A stretch of 64,000 nucleotides of DNA from Ephydatia muelleri (Eukaryota; Porifera; Demospongiae; Spongillida; Spongillidae), in NCBI GenBank assembly GCA_013339895.1, contig JABACO010000008.1:5906354-5970353 (forward strand), written 5' to 3'. Of this stretch, positions 34,164-46,073 are shown piece by piece. Positions within the stretch are counted from its first letter, which is position 1; every line of letters begins with the position of its first letter. The translations under genes and the position numbers were made by a program. The notes beneath the pieces are model-generated. The model had not been told where the DNA came from. It did not search any database and saw only the letters and a list, made by a program, of their open reading frames with translations.

Positions 34164-36172
34164 TCATTTCTGCGTCACGAAGGCTGCGTCGCTTGCAGTA
34201 TCCCACAGGTCCTCGCTAGGGTTGCTCTGCTTGATCTGCCAGGAGAATGTCAGGAGCCTCAAGTTCCTGTCGAGTGCTCTAATCCTCTCCATGTCCTCGT
34301 CATCCAGCTTCACAGCAGAGGCCTTGAAGTTATCCTTGATCCTATTCGGGTTCACAGATTTCGGAATCACTGACAATCCCCGGTGAAGTTGGAACGAAAT
34401 GCAGATCTACAGTGTATACATTATTAACATTAAATAGAGACATTAATAAGCAGCCGTAATGTTGATGCACAACACCCATCAACCCCTCATTTCTTACATG
34501 CGCTGGCGTGGCGTTGTGCTTCACTGCAATTTGTTTGATGACATCATCCTCCAATGGGTTAGGAGTCCCGGCTTCATAGGTTCCAGGGCTACCCAGAGGG
34601 GAGTAGGGTTGCATCATGATACCTGAGGCATATTCAGTAAAGAAGATACATGTATAGTATATAACTACATGCAAGAGAACAGCATAGAGTGCACTGTTCA
34701 TGTTTGTAGAACTATTCCCTTATATAGCTATTACATAATTATGATAATACTGTATCGTTCCAAAACATCTTGTTTTTTTTTGCTGGACATGTGCAATCAT
34801 GAATGAAACTTGAATAAGAATATAAATTGATGGCATTCAAACCACAGGAATATGTCTTAACATGTCGACAAATGATAGAAAAGTCTGATTTAAAAACCGA
34901 CTTCCTCAAATTTTTATTAGCAATAATTTAACAGGTTGTGTACTGATCTCATATACTGGAAATAAGCTTAAAAGGTATACCGAATGAATATGGATTATGT
35001 CAGTGTCATCATTCCACAATATCATAGCATGTTTTGTGAACAGACGTAATAACCTTAGCTGCTGAGTATACCTTTGCTGTCACAGTACTCCTTCAATTTG
35101 GGCTGCTGAAAGTACGGGTGGCACTCTACTTGATTCACAGCTGGGACAATTGTCGCCGTCTTCAGCAGATTCTCTGTCTTGGTGATGGTGAAGTTGGAAA
35201 TACCAATGGCTTTTGTGAGACCTTTCTTCACCAATTCCTCCATGGCCTGTCAAATGCAATCCATTTCGACAAAAGGCTTAATAACCCTGATATATATATC
35301 ATGTGTCTAACAGACCTTCCAGGTTTTGGCCATTCCCTCCTGATTATAGCCTGGCTTGTTTTCGTCGATCCATTGATTTTCATTCTCACTGACCTTTTTC
35401 AACGTAAATGGATTGTGGACAAGATAAAGGTCCAGGTACTCCAGCTTCAAGTTCTTCAGCGTCAGTCGGCAAGCAGGTTCTACAGCATCGGGGGCCTGGT
35501 CGTCACTCCTATAATTAATAAAATGCACGTGATCAGATATATACATGCACAGCCATGCATTCATGAAACTTCTTGGGATATATGGGATCGTTCCGCAAAC
35601 AGGGGCCTAGTGCATACTTTATATGGCTAATTAACAATTCTGCGCTGTACAACTCGATGACAGATACTCCGATTCTCAGTGCGTAAGAAGGAGGACATTC
35701 AGACATATAGAATAACAACAAAAAATTGAAAGCTTGAAGAAACATACTTTAGGTCCCTTTATTCTCCAATCTTTTCCATTATACATGTAGCTCATTAAGT
35801 GCATGGGTGTACATGATGCGTACCAAAGTTTGGACGTAATGAAGAGATCCTCCCTCTTGACCACTCCCTCACTGATGCACTTTTCAAGGGCGCTCCCTAC
35901 CTCCCCTTCGTTCCTGTACAGGTGGGCACAGTCCACGTGTCTGTATCCCGCCTTGATGGCGACCTCCACCGCCACGGCAACCTCTCCAGGCTTCGATTGC
36001 CACGTTCTGTAAGATAACGACGTAAAGATGCAAGACGACACGGTAACACGGCTACAACTTTACCCTAGTCCCAGAGCAGGGATCTTCGCTCCAGTATTGA
36101 GCTTAAAGGAATCCTAATTAAGATGAAGGCGTTATTTAAAAAAAGATTGTTATACTTTTCCGAGCTCACCAT
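34164..36172 (-). CDS. Aldo-keto reductase (AKR1/aldehyde reductase type)
   Basis: Seven exons on the minus strand: 36172-36170, 36113-36064, 36006-35824, 35508-35316, 35246-35072, 34622-34498, 34406-34164; 323 residues, usual for AKRs. It reduces carbonyls with NADPH in a TIM barrel. Motifs: [14 protein letters not shown] at the N-terminus; catalytic Asp and Tyr in [11 protein letters not shown], Lys in FITSKLW, His in LYLVHNP; then [22 protein letters not shown] and the cofactor-phosphate loop [14 protein letters not shown]. The first exon appears to be only the ATG (AAATG|GTGAGC), an inference from the acceptor just before the GAT TCC codons. Without it no upstream ATG is in frame. Substrate class not deducible. 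Confidence 0.88.
35600..35760. repeat. Dispersed repeat shared with 55655-55870
   Basis: Within AKR intron 3. The string GACAGATACTCCGATTCTCA and flanking sequence, including GGACATT.CAGAC and CCTAGTGCATAC, recur in MAD2L2 intron 5 at about 55655-55870 with moderate divergence. No coding capacity. Confidence 0.75.
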
Positions 36173-36392
36173 TTGCTAGTCGGAAGTGTGGGCTACTCAG
36201 ATACTGTCAGTGGCGTATACATAGTTGTCGTTGTGTGGATGAATATCGTTATACGCGTGGCTGTTCTCAGATTGTAAATATTCAAGATGTCAGGTGAGCA
36301 AGGTCTCATAGAGGTTTTTATTTTATTTTTAGAAATACGGCCGCTCAGCTGTAAAACGCTGTGAAACGATAGCATGAACATGCACAACTATC
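36173..36392. promoter_or_regulatory. 5' flank of the AKR gene
   Basis: Presumed promoter and 5' UTR of the minus-strand AKR. No clear TATA box in the expected place; nothing else seen. Confidence 0.3.
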
Positions 36393-36731
36393 CAGCCCTG
36401 GATCCAGGAATCTGTTATGGGGGGGGGGGGGGGGGGTCGGTTTACAGAGGGGTGGCAATGTATGATGAGAGGTGGGGAGGGAAGTCCCAACTCACATGCA
36501 CGCATTCTCTACTAAAACACAAGGAACATCAGGACAAAAGGGTCCTGTTCTGTCGTGCTCCACCGCTTCGTTGACGTTTGTCAGCCGTACAACTGAGTAT
36601 TCAGGACTTTTAAGTATGACGCAACACGTACATAATATGTAATGTGTAGATCTTTGTCCGTCGCGTGCGCGTTACTCGGGATAAGCCCCCCCCCCCCCCC
36701 CCCCCCCAAGGCTATGCTGGATCCGGGGCTG
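36393..36731. mobile_element. hAT-type MITE with G/C runs inside its ends
   Basis: Ends CAGCCCTGGATCC...GGATCCGGGGCTG are flanked by 8-bp near-identical duplications, CAACTATC (36385-36392) and CAACTATA (36732-36739). A run of about 18 G follows the left end and a run of about 21 C precedes the right end. 339 bp, no transposase. Confidence 0.8.
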
Positions 36732-37087
36732 CAACTATATCTCATCGTGAACTCCCGTAAGTCACGTGCTATGGCATTACAGCTAATGGCCTGGCTACCA
36801 GCAGATAAGACTTCGCTGCTTGTGAAAATGAGCTGGTAAGTGACAATGATGAATGAGCCATGTAGGTCTGTAGAGGAAAAAAAAATGAATAAAATAAAGA
36901 TTACAACCCTATAAAATAGAATTGATGTAGATCAGTGCAGGATTCTATATGCACCAATCAATATTACTAAGTGGAGGTCTGAAACTTCGTCACTGATGGG
37001 TAAGAGGAAATAAGCACAGATCACTCTTTGTATGTACCCCGTGCCATGTTGTACATGATTCAATCTGTTTGGCGTCTTTGGAGCTGT

Positions 37088-37298
37088 ACCTTGGAGCATG
37101 CATGTGTGGTTGAACACTGAGCATCTAAATAGGTATGCACTGCTGCGTGGCTTTCCAAATACCACGGGCTTTTATGCCAAGCTGTGCATCGGTTTTGGAA
37201 TGCAACACCTTCAAGACATGCCTATCCTTCAAGACATGCCTATCCTTCAAGACGTGCCTATTTTGACGCTCAGAGTGTTCAACCACATGCTCCGGGTT
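37088..37298. mobile_element. Small inverted-repeat element containing an 18-bp tandem repeat
   Basis: GGAGCATG...TGTGGTTGAACACTGAGC at the left faces GCTCAGAGTGTTCAACCACATGCTCC at about 37268-37293. Between them three tandem copies of TTCAAGACATGCCTATCC (about 37207-37260) occur. About 200 bp; target duplication not resolved. Confidence 0.6.
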
Positions 37299-38039
37299 AC
37301 AGCTCAATAGCTACATTGTGGCAGGCCTCTTGGTACGACATCATATATACATGTACTGACAAACTTGAATTACTTGTTAAGCTCAGTTCAGTTTCAATCA
37401 ATCGCTTAACGGTACTTAATCTTTGAGATATTCCCACAGCCAGAAATCCATTGGTGCTAAGCCGACTGGACATCTGGTTGCTGGCCAGCTCTCCTCATTC
37501 CAGTGATCATCAAATGTCAAAAAGTAGTGCTACTCTCTTGCACAGCCTTATTAACTGGCCACACCCTTTCTGACACATTTAAGTACTCCCATGGACCATA
37601 CCACATTAGAAAAAGAATGGGGTTGATTATTGATTGTTGCATCCTACCTGTGCCATTCCATTCTATGACATGGCAAGTTATGGCAATTCTTTTGCCCAAG
37701 TTATTGCATTTCATCTGTTCTCAGGTGGAAAATGGCCTCGTCTGTCCAAATTGGTCCGACTAGCAGGACACATTTCAAAATGGTATGTTTGTATTTTAAT
37801 TAGTTGAAATTCTATTCTTTAAAAATAATCAAAGAGTTTTTATAATGTTTATTGTTTATTGTATTAATAAACTTGCTAATAATAATACGATTACATATCA
37901 ATAATGAGTTGCCCATTACACGCAAAAGAGCTCAGTTAAGTCCTATAGATCTTCAGCAATTGATCCTGATCATGACAGGAGTGCTAGTGAGTTGGCTCGC
38001 ATCAAAGTAAGGCTAATCCTGACACACAATTAACAGATG

Positions 38040-39300
38040 GCATAAGACTTTGAGCAGTTTCCCCTGGTGGCTATGTGCTTTGCAAGGCACGACAAAGAGT
38101 ATGCATGGCTTCTGCACCCCAATTACCATAAGTCTCGACTGCAATGGGGAAACACGACCAGCGAGGCTGAGCATTTGGCATCATCGGAATTGTGCTTGCA
38201 CACCTCGGCTGCCAGAGCTGCAGGTCCAACCATCACACTCACTCTACTAATGTACTTGAATTTAATTACGTATCTGTGACTGTCGGACTAAAGTCTGCTG
38301 GTTTGGCCAAATCCCAATGAGGATGTCGGCTGGTCGTGTTCGATGCCCTCCATGCCCCAGACCACTTCCTGCTTCAACAGGAGGACCCAGACAAGCCCGT
38401 TGGCAAGATTCTAAGAGAAGATCCCTGAGTTTGTTGTGATGTGAGACCACATCTCCCCCATGCATCTAAAGCATGGGATGGACAGAAAGGACAAGGGGAT
38501 TGTCAGTAATAGCAATGCCCAACCACCACTTTACACCAGTCTGAAACTCAGCAGGGTCAATATGTGAGATTGAGCCCAAAGGAAGGAATAGCTGAGAACC
38601 AAGGAGGCCATGCCATATAAGCCTCCCTCTTAATTTGGTGATCTTCAATTTTTCCAGACAGGGAGCTTCAGAACATCAAGATGATCCAATGCTAAGGCAT
38701 CATCCCGGTGAGGGATAGGTTCATTATAGTGCTTGATAGATGCAACTAGGTGCTTGCTAGAAGGAGAGCAGGCACCAGAAACACTTAAAGATGAAATGTA
38801 GGCAGCGGATGAATGTTTAGAATGACTATGAAGCCCAAGACCTCTCTGCTTAGGCTGAGTTGGGCTTGTGGCCATTCGACACTAAGTGTGTCTATAGCAG
38901 TGCATTCTGAAAAACGACGACGGATATCATTATCAAAGAATTGCAATGCCTCACTTAATAAAGGCTGGAGGGGTTGATCTAGCAAGGTGCACCAACTTGC
39001 AAAAGCCACCACACATTGTCTTGCTGCAGAGACACCTGAGGACCTACATCCACCAACTGTAAAAGCAATTTGGAAACTTCCAATAAGTTTGTGAGCAACA
39101 AACTTGGCACAGTAGATTAAATCACTAATTGGAGCCCCAAGAATCTAAGATCGGACTTTTTCATGAAAATGAGCTCAGGTCACCAAGCTAAACAATTCAC
39201 AGATTTCTGTGTTGAAGAAAAGACCAAATGGAGGACGCAGCCCCTGGATGATGGAAAGTACTTCCGCTACAGCAGGCGTAAGCCCTACAACTACATGGAA
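38040..39300 (-). pseudogene. Reverse-transcriptase-type retroelement, 3' half, decayed
   Basis: On the minus strand from 39300 down, fragments follow in order: LTPAVAEVLSIIQGLRPPFG, KCELF-like region, ILGAPISDLIYCAKFV, LLSEALQFFDNDIRRRFSEC, AQLSLS, GLGLHSHSKHSSAAYISSL, LPLGSISHIDPAEFQTGVKWWLG, HGGDVVSHHNKLRDLLLESC, GHRTRPADILIG, VGPAALAAEVCKHNSDDAKC. This matches the post-RT region and C-terminal nuclease-like domain of an animal non-LTR-type retroelement. Many frameshifts and a stop. A shorter piece (about 45000-45320) remains in copy B. Confidence 0.68.
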
Positions 39301-41161
39301 TTTCTATTTATAGTTGGGTTTGTTTTTCTGTATTAGATTTCGTACGGTTTTCTGTTTGAAGGGATATTATTTCCAATATTTATATCATAATAGGAATATG
39401 AGGAATAAAGTGCAAACTTCTTATTACTTTTATATGTAATCACATTAGCACTGGCAAGAAGTATAAAGAAACATACTTACACGTCCATACTTTGGGTCAG
39501 AACAACTGAATGTCCTTTCGTTCAGACTCCGTGTGTGACTAAACATTTATGCTTGAGATTATTGCTTTTTGTTTTCCAGACACCACAGTTCCTGGTTCAG
39601 AAGAGTATGTACAACCGATGACCAGTTCATCTCTACAATGTCAGTGTATCTGTTGCTTCCTGTTCAGAGCCACAGACAAGCAGGATTGCAGAAGCACACA
39701 CCAGTCGCAATACACTGATGCACATGCAACTTGCAATGCAGAGGCAAACACCAATAGCTAAGCAAACGCAACACAAATGCATACTGAAGAACGATGGTCT
39801 GGTGTAAAGGTCCACGCGCAACAATGCAAGATGCTGCTTAACATTAGAGTGTGTGAGCCATGCAGTACTGTGTGTGAGCCATCCAGTACCTGAAAATAAC
39901 AGACTAGCTGAGTAGGCGTGGCAGACATAAGGCGAGTATTTTAGCACGGGTTATGGCAAATAGCAGAGATAATATAATTGGGGGGCGAGGTGCGATCGCC
40001 CAATTAACGGCTAGTCTCGTACCCAAACCCAAATGTACGTAACGATGATCATCGCTTACACTGGTAAATGATGATCATCGTTTCGTACATTTGGGTCTGG
40101 GTACGAGACTAATTAACGGCACTGACACACCCACTCATTAGCTATAGTGACTAGTGCGTAGCCAATAGCCTTATATACGCGCGCCATGTTGAATACTGCC
40201 AGGAGGCACAAGATTGTACTGCAACCATTCACTAGGATCTCACTGTTAATTTGGTACGATCGTCTTGCGAAGTGAGAAGTCTTCTCGAGGTTGTGTGGGA
40301 GTTTGCAAATGGCTATAGCTTAATACGAAGTATGCGCGGAAAAAAGAAGTTAGTTTATTGTACATTGGGAGGCCTGAAGGATGGAACACACGAATGATGA
40401 CACAAATCGAGTAGGAAATGTGCATATAGATCTAGTGCAAGTCACCAAAATACATTTTTTCATAGACGATTGGTGTAGAGAATATGAATTGTTGAAAATA
40501 GGAAGTTGGTAGCGTTGAAGGAACGGAAGTTCTACGGACTACGACCTGCATGGCTTGCATGCTCTCAAAGCTGATTTCCCTCCTCAGATGCTTCGGATGA
40601 GGCTGCCGGGAGAAAGACAGCCATGCTGCCTGTGAGCTCAGATCATCGCCAAACAAAGGCGTGGGTCTTGTACCGGATCCAGCATGTACATGCTATGCAC
40701 GTCTATACGCATGGTTCGTACGTGCATGCATGTTTCTAGGAAACCCGCGATTGTTATCAAAAGACAACGTTAGCACACCTTTTTGCTGTTTTTTGAAAAG
40801 GGGTGGCTTGCATTATTGTTGCGGCTATAGGCCACCTCCAAGAACTGGCTGACAACGCAATTCATGATTGAGAGGGATGCGTGAATATGATGTGTACACT
40901 ATACCTGTATACAATGTTGTTCATCAGTTTACATCAGCTCAGTACATATAAAATTCAGCGGTTGAGTTTTATCTCATGCACATGCATCACCTTTCCTTTC
41001 ATATCAGTCCTACGGAACACACATGCACGACTTGTTTTGCATAAAGCACGATAGTAGTACAAGTCCAACCTAAGCTAGCCATGCGATACGTGTATGCATG
41101 TCACAACCACGCATACCGCAAAAATGAAGGGGTTTTACGGGGGAAAATTAAAGGGGGAATA

Positions 41162-41196
<35 letters not shown>

Positions 41197-41280
41197 CCCT
41201 GGGCCTAGCATTTCGGCGCGCGAGGACAGGTTAGCTTATATTTAAGGACGAACACTAGTACCCTCGCAGCATGCAGCAAG
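39301..41280. other. Non-coding part of segmental copy A, with MITE
   Basis: Matched in copy B by 45330-48600. Open frames such as 39549-39761 and 39633-39947 are not protein-like and differ in length between copies. Contains the MITE at 40012-40111 and the G run at about 41163-41195. Confidence 0.55.
40012..40111. mobile_element. 100-bp MITE, TAGTCTCG...CGAGACTA ends, 9-bp duplication
   Basis: TAGTCTCGTACCC at the left and its complement at the right, flanked by ATTAACGGC at 40003-40011 and 40112-40120. Copy B (around 46125) has the uninterrupted site AATTAATGGCACTG. A 9-bp duplication suggests a Mutator-like (MULE) origin. Confidence 0.9.
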
Positions 41281-41289
41281 TGTTCACTC

Positions 41290-42070
41290 ATGGCCTCGCC
41301 GCGACTTCCCGACAAATATTTCTGCGTGGACGTGGAAGCCCTTGCTACGGGGCGCGGCCACGGGACTTCGGATCGCAGCCCGTGTAGCGTCGTCGTGATG
41401 GGCAAAGACAAACGCGTCTTGCTCAAGAGAATGATCAGAGTGGACAAGCCGATCGTGAGCTACCTCACTCCGCTGACGGGTGTCCGTCCAGGAGACCTGA
41501 CAAGTGCTCCCAGTTACGAGGAGGTGGTGCGGGAGGTGAAGGCGCTGCTGGGAAGGGACGCCGTGCTGGTGGGACAGAGCGTTAAGTCCGACATAGAATG
41601 GATGAAGCTAGAGCAGGGTAAAGACTACTCGAGCACTGTGGAGCTAGGAGACCTGTTCAAGACCTATAATCAACGCTGCAATAATTACTGGTACTTCACG
41701 CTGGCCCACGAAGCCAACCAGCTTATCAGGGAAGGTTAGCTCGATATGGATGCACAAGCATATCTCAGTTTGCGATTTGCTCCGTGCACTATATAAATAC
41801 TTACCCCCGCACACGCTCGCGGCGGGGCATGTAGGGTTCATCAAGGAGCAACATTGTCCTGAGACAGACTGCGAGGCGACTCTTAGGCTGTTCGAGGCCT
41901 ACTACGGCCAGACGCGGGCACTCGAAGACGCCAAAAAGAAACTCCTCGCTCGACGCCCAGCGGCTTCCTGGGCTAAAAACAACAACTACAAATGGGAAGG
42001 TGTGTGCATGGCTGCCTTCATGCCTGAAAAATGCATCTGCGGGCAGCCAACACTCAAGACGAGTTATTAA
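41290..42070 (+). CDS. REX4/ISG20-like DEDDh exonuclease, copy 3
   Basis: Two exons, 41290-41734 and 41835-42070, spliced GAAG|GTTAGC...CATGTAG|GGTTC; 226 residues. Asp14/Glu16 in CVDVEALATG, Asp in VGQSVKSDIEWMKLEQ, and His/Asp in QHCPETDC keep the DEDDh set. Exon 2 ends LKTSY. About two thirds identical to copy 1 by eye and nearly identical to copy 4, from which it differs mainly around NQRCNNYWYF (copy 4 reads NPRYGNHSYF) and the last residues. TATATTTAAGG about 50 bp upstream is a likely TATA box. A G run of over 30 lies about 95 bp before the ATG. Function as for copy 1. Confidence 0.86.
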
Positions 42071-42862
42071 CTGCTATTTTGATAGCGTGTTATTGCAGCA
42101 AAGCTATACAGTCATGTACATCTGCCCATCAGCGATGCTGGTTATTTATTAACCAGGAAGCAGATCAGAGAGAATAGTGTGCACTGCGGAGCGGGGGGTG
42201 GGGGGGAGTTCAGTGAAAGCTCGGCGTTTCGCGACTTCAATTAAAAAAAAGCGTCAAAAGGCATGCAACAAAACAATAGTGTATATAGGAGATCTCGTGC
42301 TCAATTGCGTGTAATCGCGGTGACTGGAGGGAGGAGAGTAACTGAAAATACACATAAAGGACCTCACGATCGAATTGGAACAATGGAATTAGCAGTTTAA
42401 AAGGTGTGGAGTTTAGCAAAACATGATTCACCCACTGCATCGTTTTTAAAGTTGATGAAATACAACTGTTCGCTATGGCATTGCTCTAAAAATGGGAGCA
42501 TACTGTTGAAGAACATCCTACTCCATCAGCCAAATGATTGTAGAGGCGGAGCCTTAATCGCATCATCAACCCCTCCACTAACAAGATCATAAATATCATC
42601 AATTTGGTTTCTGTGACAGATGGACAGATGTGCATACAAGGGCTGCCAAAGACCAGACCAGGGTTCAGCCTGACTGCCTGGCCTAATTATGCATGTATTT
42701 GATTTGTCAATTATTGCGATTGCCAGTACGATTTTGACCAGCATTTCATCTCCATGGATTCCTCCGCCTATTGCTCGGCGGTGTTTCAGACCCGATCTGT
42801 GGGAATACAATCCCAAGGGGGGTTTGAGATTCGCGCCGTTGCGAAAGCGTAGTAGCTAGAAG

Positions 42863-43414
42863 CACAAACACAAGTATATCAGCGGTCTGATCCCATTTCA
42901 AGGTTCATATTATATCGAAGGGAAGGGGTACTCGGATAAAGCTTGGTGCGATTAATATATATTACTGCCATAAGCCGTTCTTCGGGGAACACTATAGGTA
43001 GATTGAACGATCAACTAAGGAATGTCTAGTCGCCTCTGGCGTGTCAGGCTGGCCGGACAAGCCAGCTAGCTGGCTGGTGCATACTGTCCCGCGGATGGCA
43101 CAATTCACAGGCATATAGTTATACTACATAGTTATACTGACCGTTTTTAGTATATATGCACACTCTCGTGAATTGCGTTTGTCATCTAGTTCTTTGAACG
43201 AAGGTGGGCGATATAATGGTCAAGGTTAACCTCAAAAGATGTGCTAACGTTAATTGTCAGTCTATTGACAACAATTCACGGGTTTCCTAGAAACAGGTAT
43301 AAGACCCACGCCTTCGTTTGACATGCAATGATCCGACCTGCATGACTGTACAATATTAGCATGTGAAGTATATACACGGGCAGCCTGGCTGTCTTTCTCT
43401 GGGCAGCCTGATCA
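42863..43414. other. Spacer between segmental copies
   Basis: No gene. 43250-43330 resembles, in inverted orientation, part of the copy A flank near 40645-40760 (GGGTTTCCTAGAAAC; AAGACCCACGCCTT). Confidence 0.5.
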
Positions 43415-43581
43415 GAATGGGGTTGATTATTGATTGTTGCATCCTACCTGTACCATTCCATTTTATGACATGGCCGGTTTTCTTTTGCCCAAGTTATTGC
43501 ATTTCGTCTGTTCTCAGGTGGAAAATGGTCTCATCTGTCCTGCATGAGAACCAAATTCAGGAATATTGGGTCATTCTCCAT

Positions 43582-44825
43582 TAGGGTGTGTAACCGATTT
43601 TCAGGTTTTGTAGGTTAATCGATTATTCGCGATTACCTATTCGGTCGACTATGCATTTAGCAGAATAGCAGATTACCGATTTCAGACTTTCCTAAATAAC
43701 CGATTCTGTTTTTTTTAGTCGCGATTAATCGATATTCGTTTCTTTCATATGCAGAAAATCTGTCAGAAATCGTTTACCCTTTTATACGCCCTTCGGATAG
43801 ACGGTAATAGTTTACTAATTATAATGGTCGGTTCAAAATCAGTGTTGACGTAATCAAAGGTAACCATGACAACTAATCAACACTGCCCTTCATTCAAAAT
43901 ACCGTCCCTGTGCATGTTTTCATATAAGCATGAGTGCAAGCGCATGGCACAATAGCTCGATCAGAACTTTTTGGCGGTATATAGTAGATGTTCGCAAGCT
44001 CACGTTAGACCTTTCCATTCTCTGCAGTGTGTATTACATACATGTAAAATAAGTGTTGATACAAGCAAAAACACTAAACAGTTCGGGCTACAATTTCCTC
44101 AATGAAACGCGCTATGTAGTCCTCTGCACCAGCTAATTGTTCTATTGGTTTCCAGGTGTCATCTTTAGGCCCGAATCCTTTCCAGCGTACCAAATACTTA
44201 GGCACACCCTTTTCCTGACGTTCGGCGATGATATCGTACAAGTCCTGGGTTGGCTGCTTTGTCGCATGCGTGAAGCGGCGTTCGCTGAATTCCACCAGGT
44301 TTGCCATGAGGTTTCACAGGCTTTATGATTTTGCTTCTTGCCGCTTTTTTGAATTCTTCGGGGGCATGCTGTTTGAAAAATGCAAGGGGCGTGGACACGT
44401 GTGGTTTTAATAAAGTTGACACTATTGTAAGGCAAGAGGCCAGTGACTATTTGTCAGTTGAGGCATGCAATAGTGCGTAACGCCTTTTTAAATTTCATTG
44501 TCGTAGAATTAATATGATCGATGGACTCGCGCGCGACGTATGCCTACAGCGATTTTGTTACTGATTTTAAATTATGTCGGCTAAACATCTACATGTACAT
44601 TTTCCCTATAATGAATTGTATCCACAAAAAACTGGACTGCGTAATTTACGTGCCAATATTAAAATCGGAAAGATCTCAATAACCTATAGGTAATCGCTGG
44701 AAAGTTAATAATGCCAAAATCGATTGTTGTTTCAATAACCGATTTGTAAATTGCTGAAAAATTGATTAGACTTTTTTTCATAGTCGAAATAATCGATTTT
44801 AATTTAATAAAAAAGGTTACACTCC
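43582..44825. mobile_element. Transposon-like element carrying a chromodomain ORF
   Basis: GGGTGTGTAACCGATT at the left faces AAGGTTACACTCC at the right. Just inside each end are many CGATTAATCGATT-type strings. No duplication could be read. It carries the minus-strand chromodomain ORF at 44074-44307. The class is unknown; hAT is possible from the termini. Confidence 0.55.
44074..44307 (-). CDS. Chromodomain protein fragment in a transposon
   Basis: ATG at 44307, 77 codons. Residues about 22-70 form a chromodomain: DLYDIIAERQEKG, PKYLVRWKGFGPKDDTW, GAEDYIARFIEE. The usual aromatic cage residues (Tyr, Trp, Trp) are present. Chromodomains bind methylated histone tails. An overlapping frame upstream (44422-44250) reads STPLAFFKQHAPEEFKKAARSK, which looks like the preceding coding segment after a frameshift or splice. 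Proteins of this size with a lone chromodomain are known from retrotransposon integrases and chromatin factors. Here it is probably a remnant, or a small adaptor, of the surrounding element. Confidence 0.6.
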   Translation of the reverse strand: MANLVEFSERRFTHATKQPTQDLYDIIAERQEKGVPKYLVRWKGFGPKDDTWKPIEQLAGAEDYIARFIEEIVARTV

Positions 44826-45953
44826 ATGTGAAATCTAAAACTGCCCCAGGGTCCGTATCCTTCAGCTGATGAAAGGGCATAGCTCAGAGCTCAAGCAGGG
44901 ATCAGCTGAACCAATGTTCAAAAAATCATGAGAAAGGACATGCGACTTGAGGAACATCGGAATTTTTCATGAAAATGAGCTGAGGTCACCAAGCTAAACA
45001 TTGAAGAAAAGACGAAGTGGAGGACGCAGCCCCTGGATGATGGAAAGAATTTCAACAAAAGTTGTACCCTATCTCGTTATTAATTAACAATCAAGTTTAT
45101 AAACAGCCGTTCAATTTTATGGGAGTTATCCGGAAGTATACGAGAATGTACAACGCAACAATTGTCAATTCCCTTTGACCGCGCGCGATTCTGGATATGA
45201 GGAACATCGGACTTTTTCATAAAAATGAGCTGAGGGCTCCAAGCTAAGATTTCTGCGTTGAAGAAAAGACCAAGTGGAGGACGCAGCCCCTGGATGATGG
45301 AAAGTACTTCTGCCACAGCAGGCGTAAGCCCTACAACTACATGGAATTTCTATTTATAATTGGGTTTGTTTTTCAGTATTAGATTTCGTACGGTTTTCTG
45401 TTTGAAGGGATATTGTTTCCAATATTTATTTATTTTTCATAATAGGAATATGATTACTTTTATATGTAATCACATTAGCACTGGCAAGAAGTATAAAGAA
45501 ACATACTTACACATCTATACTATGCGTCAGAACAACTGAATGTCCTTTCGTTCAGACTCCGTGTATGACTAAACATTTATGCTTGAGATTATTGCTTTTT
45601 GTTTTCCAGACACCACAGTTCCTGGTTCAGAGAGTATGCACAACAGATGACCAGTTCATCTCTACGATGTCAGTGTATCTGTTGCTTCGTATTCAGAGCC
45701 ACAGACAACAGCAGGATTGCAGAAACACACACCAGTCGCAATACACTGATGCACATGCAACTTGCAATGCAGAGGCAAACACCAATAGCTAAGCAAACGC
45801 AACACAAATGCATACTGAAGAACGATGGTCTGGTGTAAAGGTCCGCCCATACGCCGCGCAACAATGCAAGATTCTGCTTAATTAACATAAGAGTGTGTGA
45901 GCCATGCAGCACGAGTACATGTTCATGTACTATGTGTGAGCTGAAAATAACAA

Positions 45954-46073
45954 ACTAGCTGAGTAGGCGTGGCAGACATAAGGCGAGAATTTTACTAGCT
46001 GAGTAGGCGTGGCAGACATAAGGCGAGAATTTTACTAGCTGAGTAGGCGTGGCAGACATAAGGCGAGAATTTT
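45954..46073. repeat. 40-bp unit, three exact tandem copies
   Basis: ACTAGCTGAGTAGGCGTGGC plus AGACATAAGGCGAGAATTTT three times. Copy A has a single unit at about 39902. Confidence 0.9.

Larger units (their letters stand above)
37615..42862. repeat. Tandem segmental duplication, copy A
   Basis: Left edge AGAATGGGGTTGATTATTG at 37615 matches 43415; right edge GTAGTAGCTAGAAGC at 42862 matches 50281. Shared blocks include the reverse-transcriptase relic end (39170-39300), the 39430-40000 and 40120-40860 flanks, the exonuclease gene and the flank downstream. Copy A uniquely keeps 37745-39150. Only 552 bp separate the two copies. Confidence 0.85.

Noticed and set aside
39549-39947. Overlapping Cys-rich frames, also in copy B at 45565-45912
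   Set aside because: Length and frame differ between copies and the sequence is not protein-like.
42526-42816. 96-codon minus-strand frame kept in both segmental copies (also 49942-50235)
   Set aside because: Preserved only because the copies are recent duplicates; frames diverge at the 3' end and no domain is recognisable.
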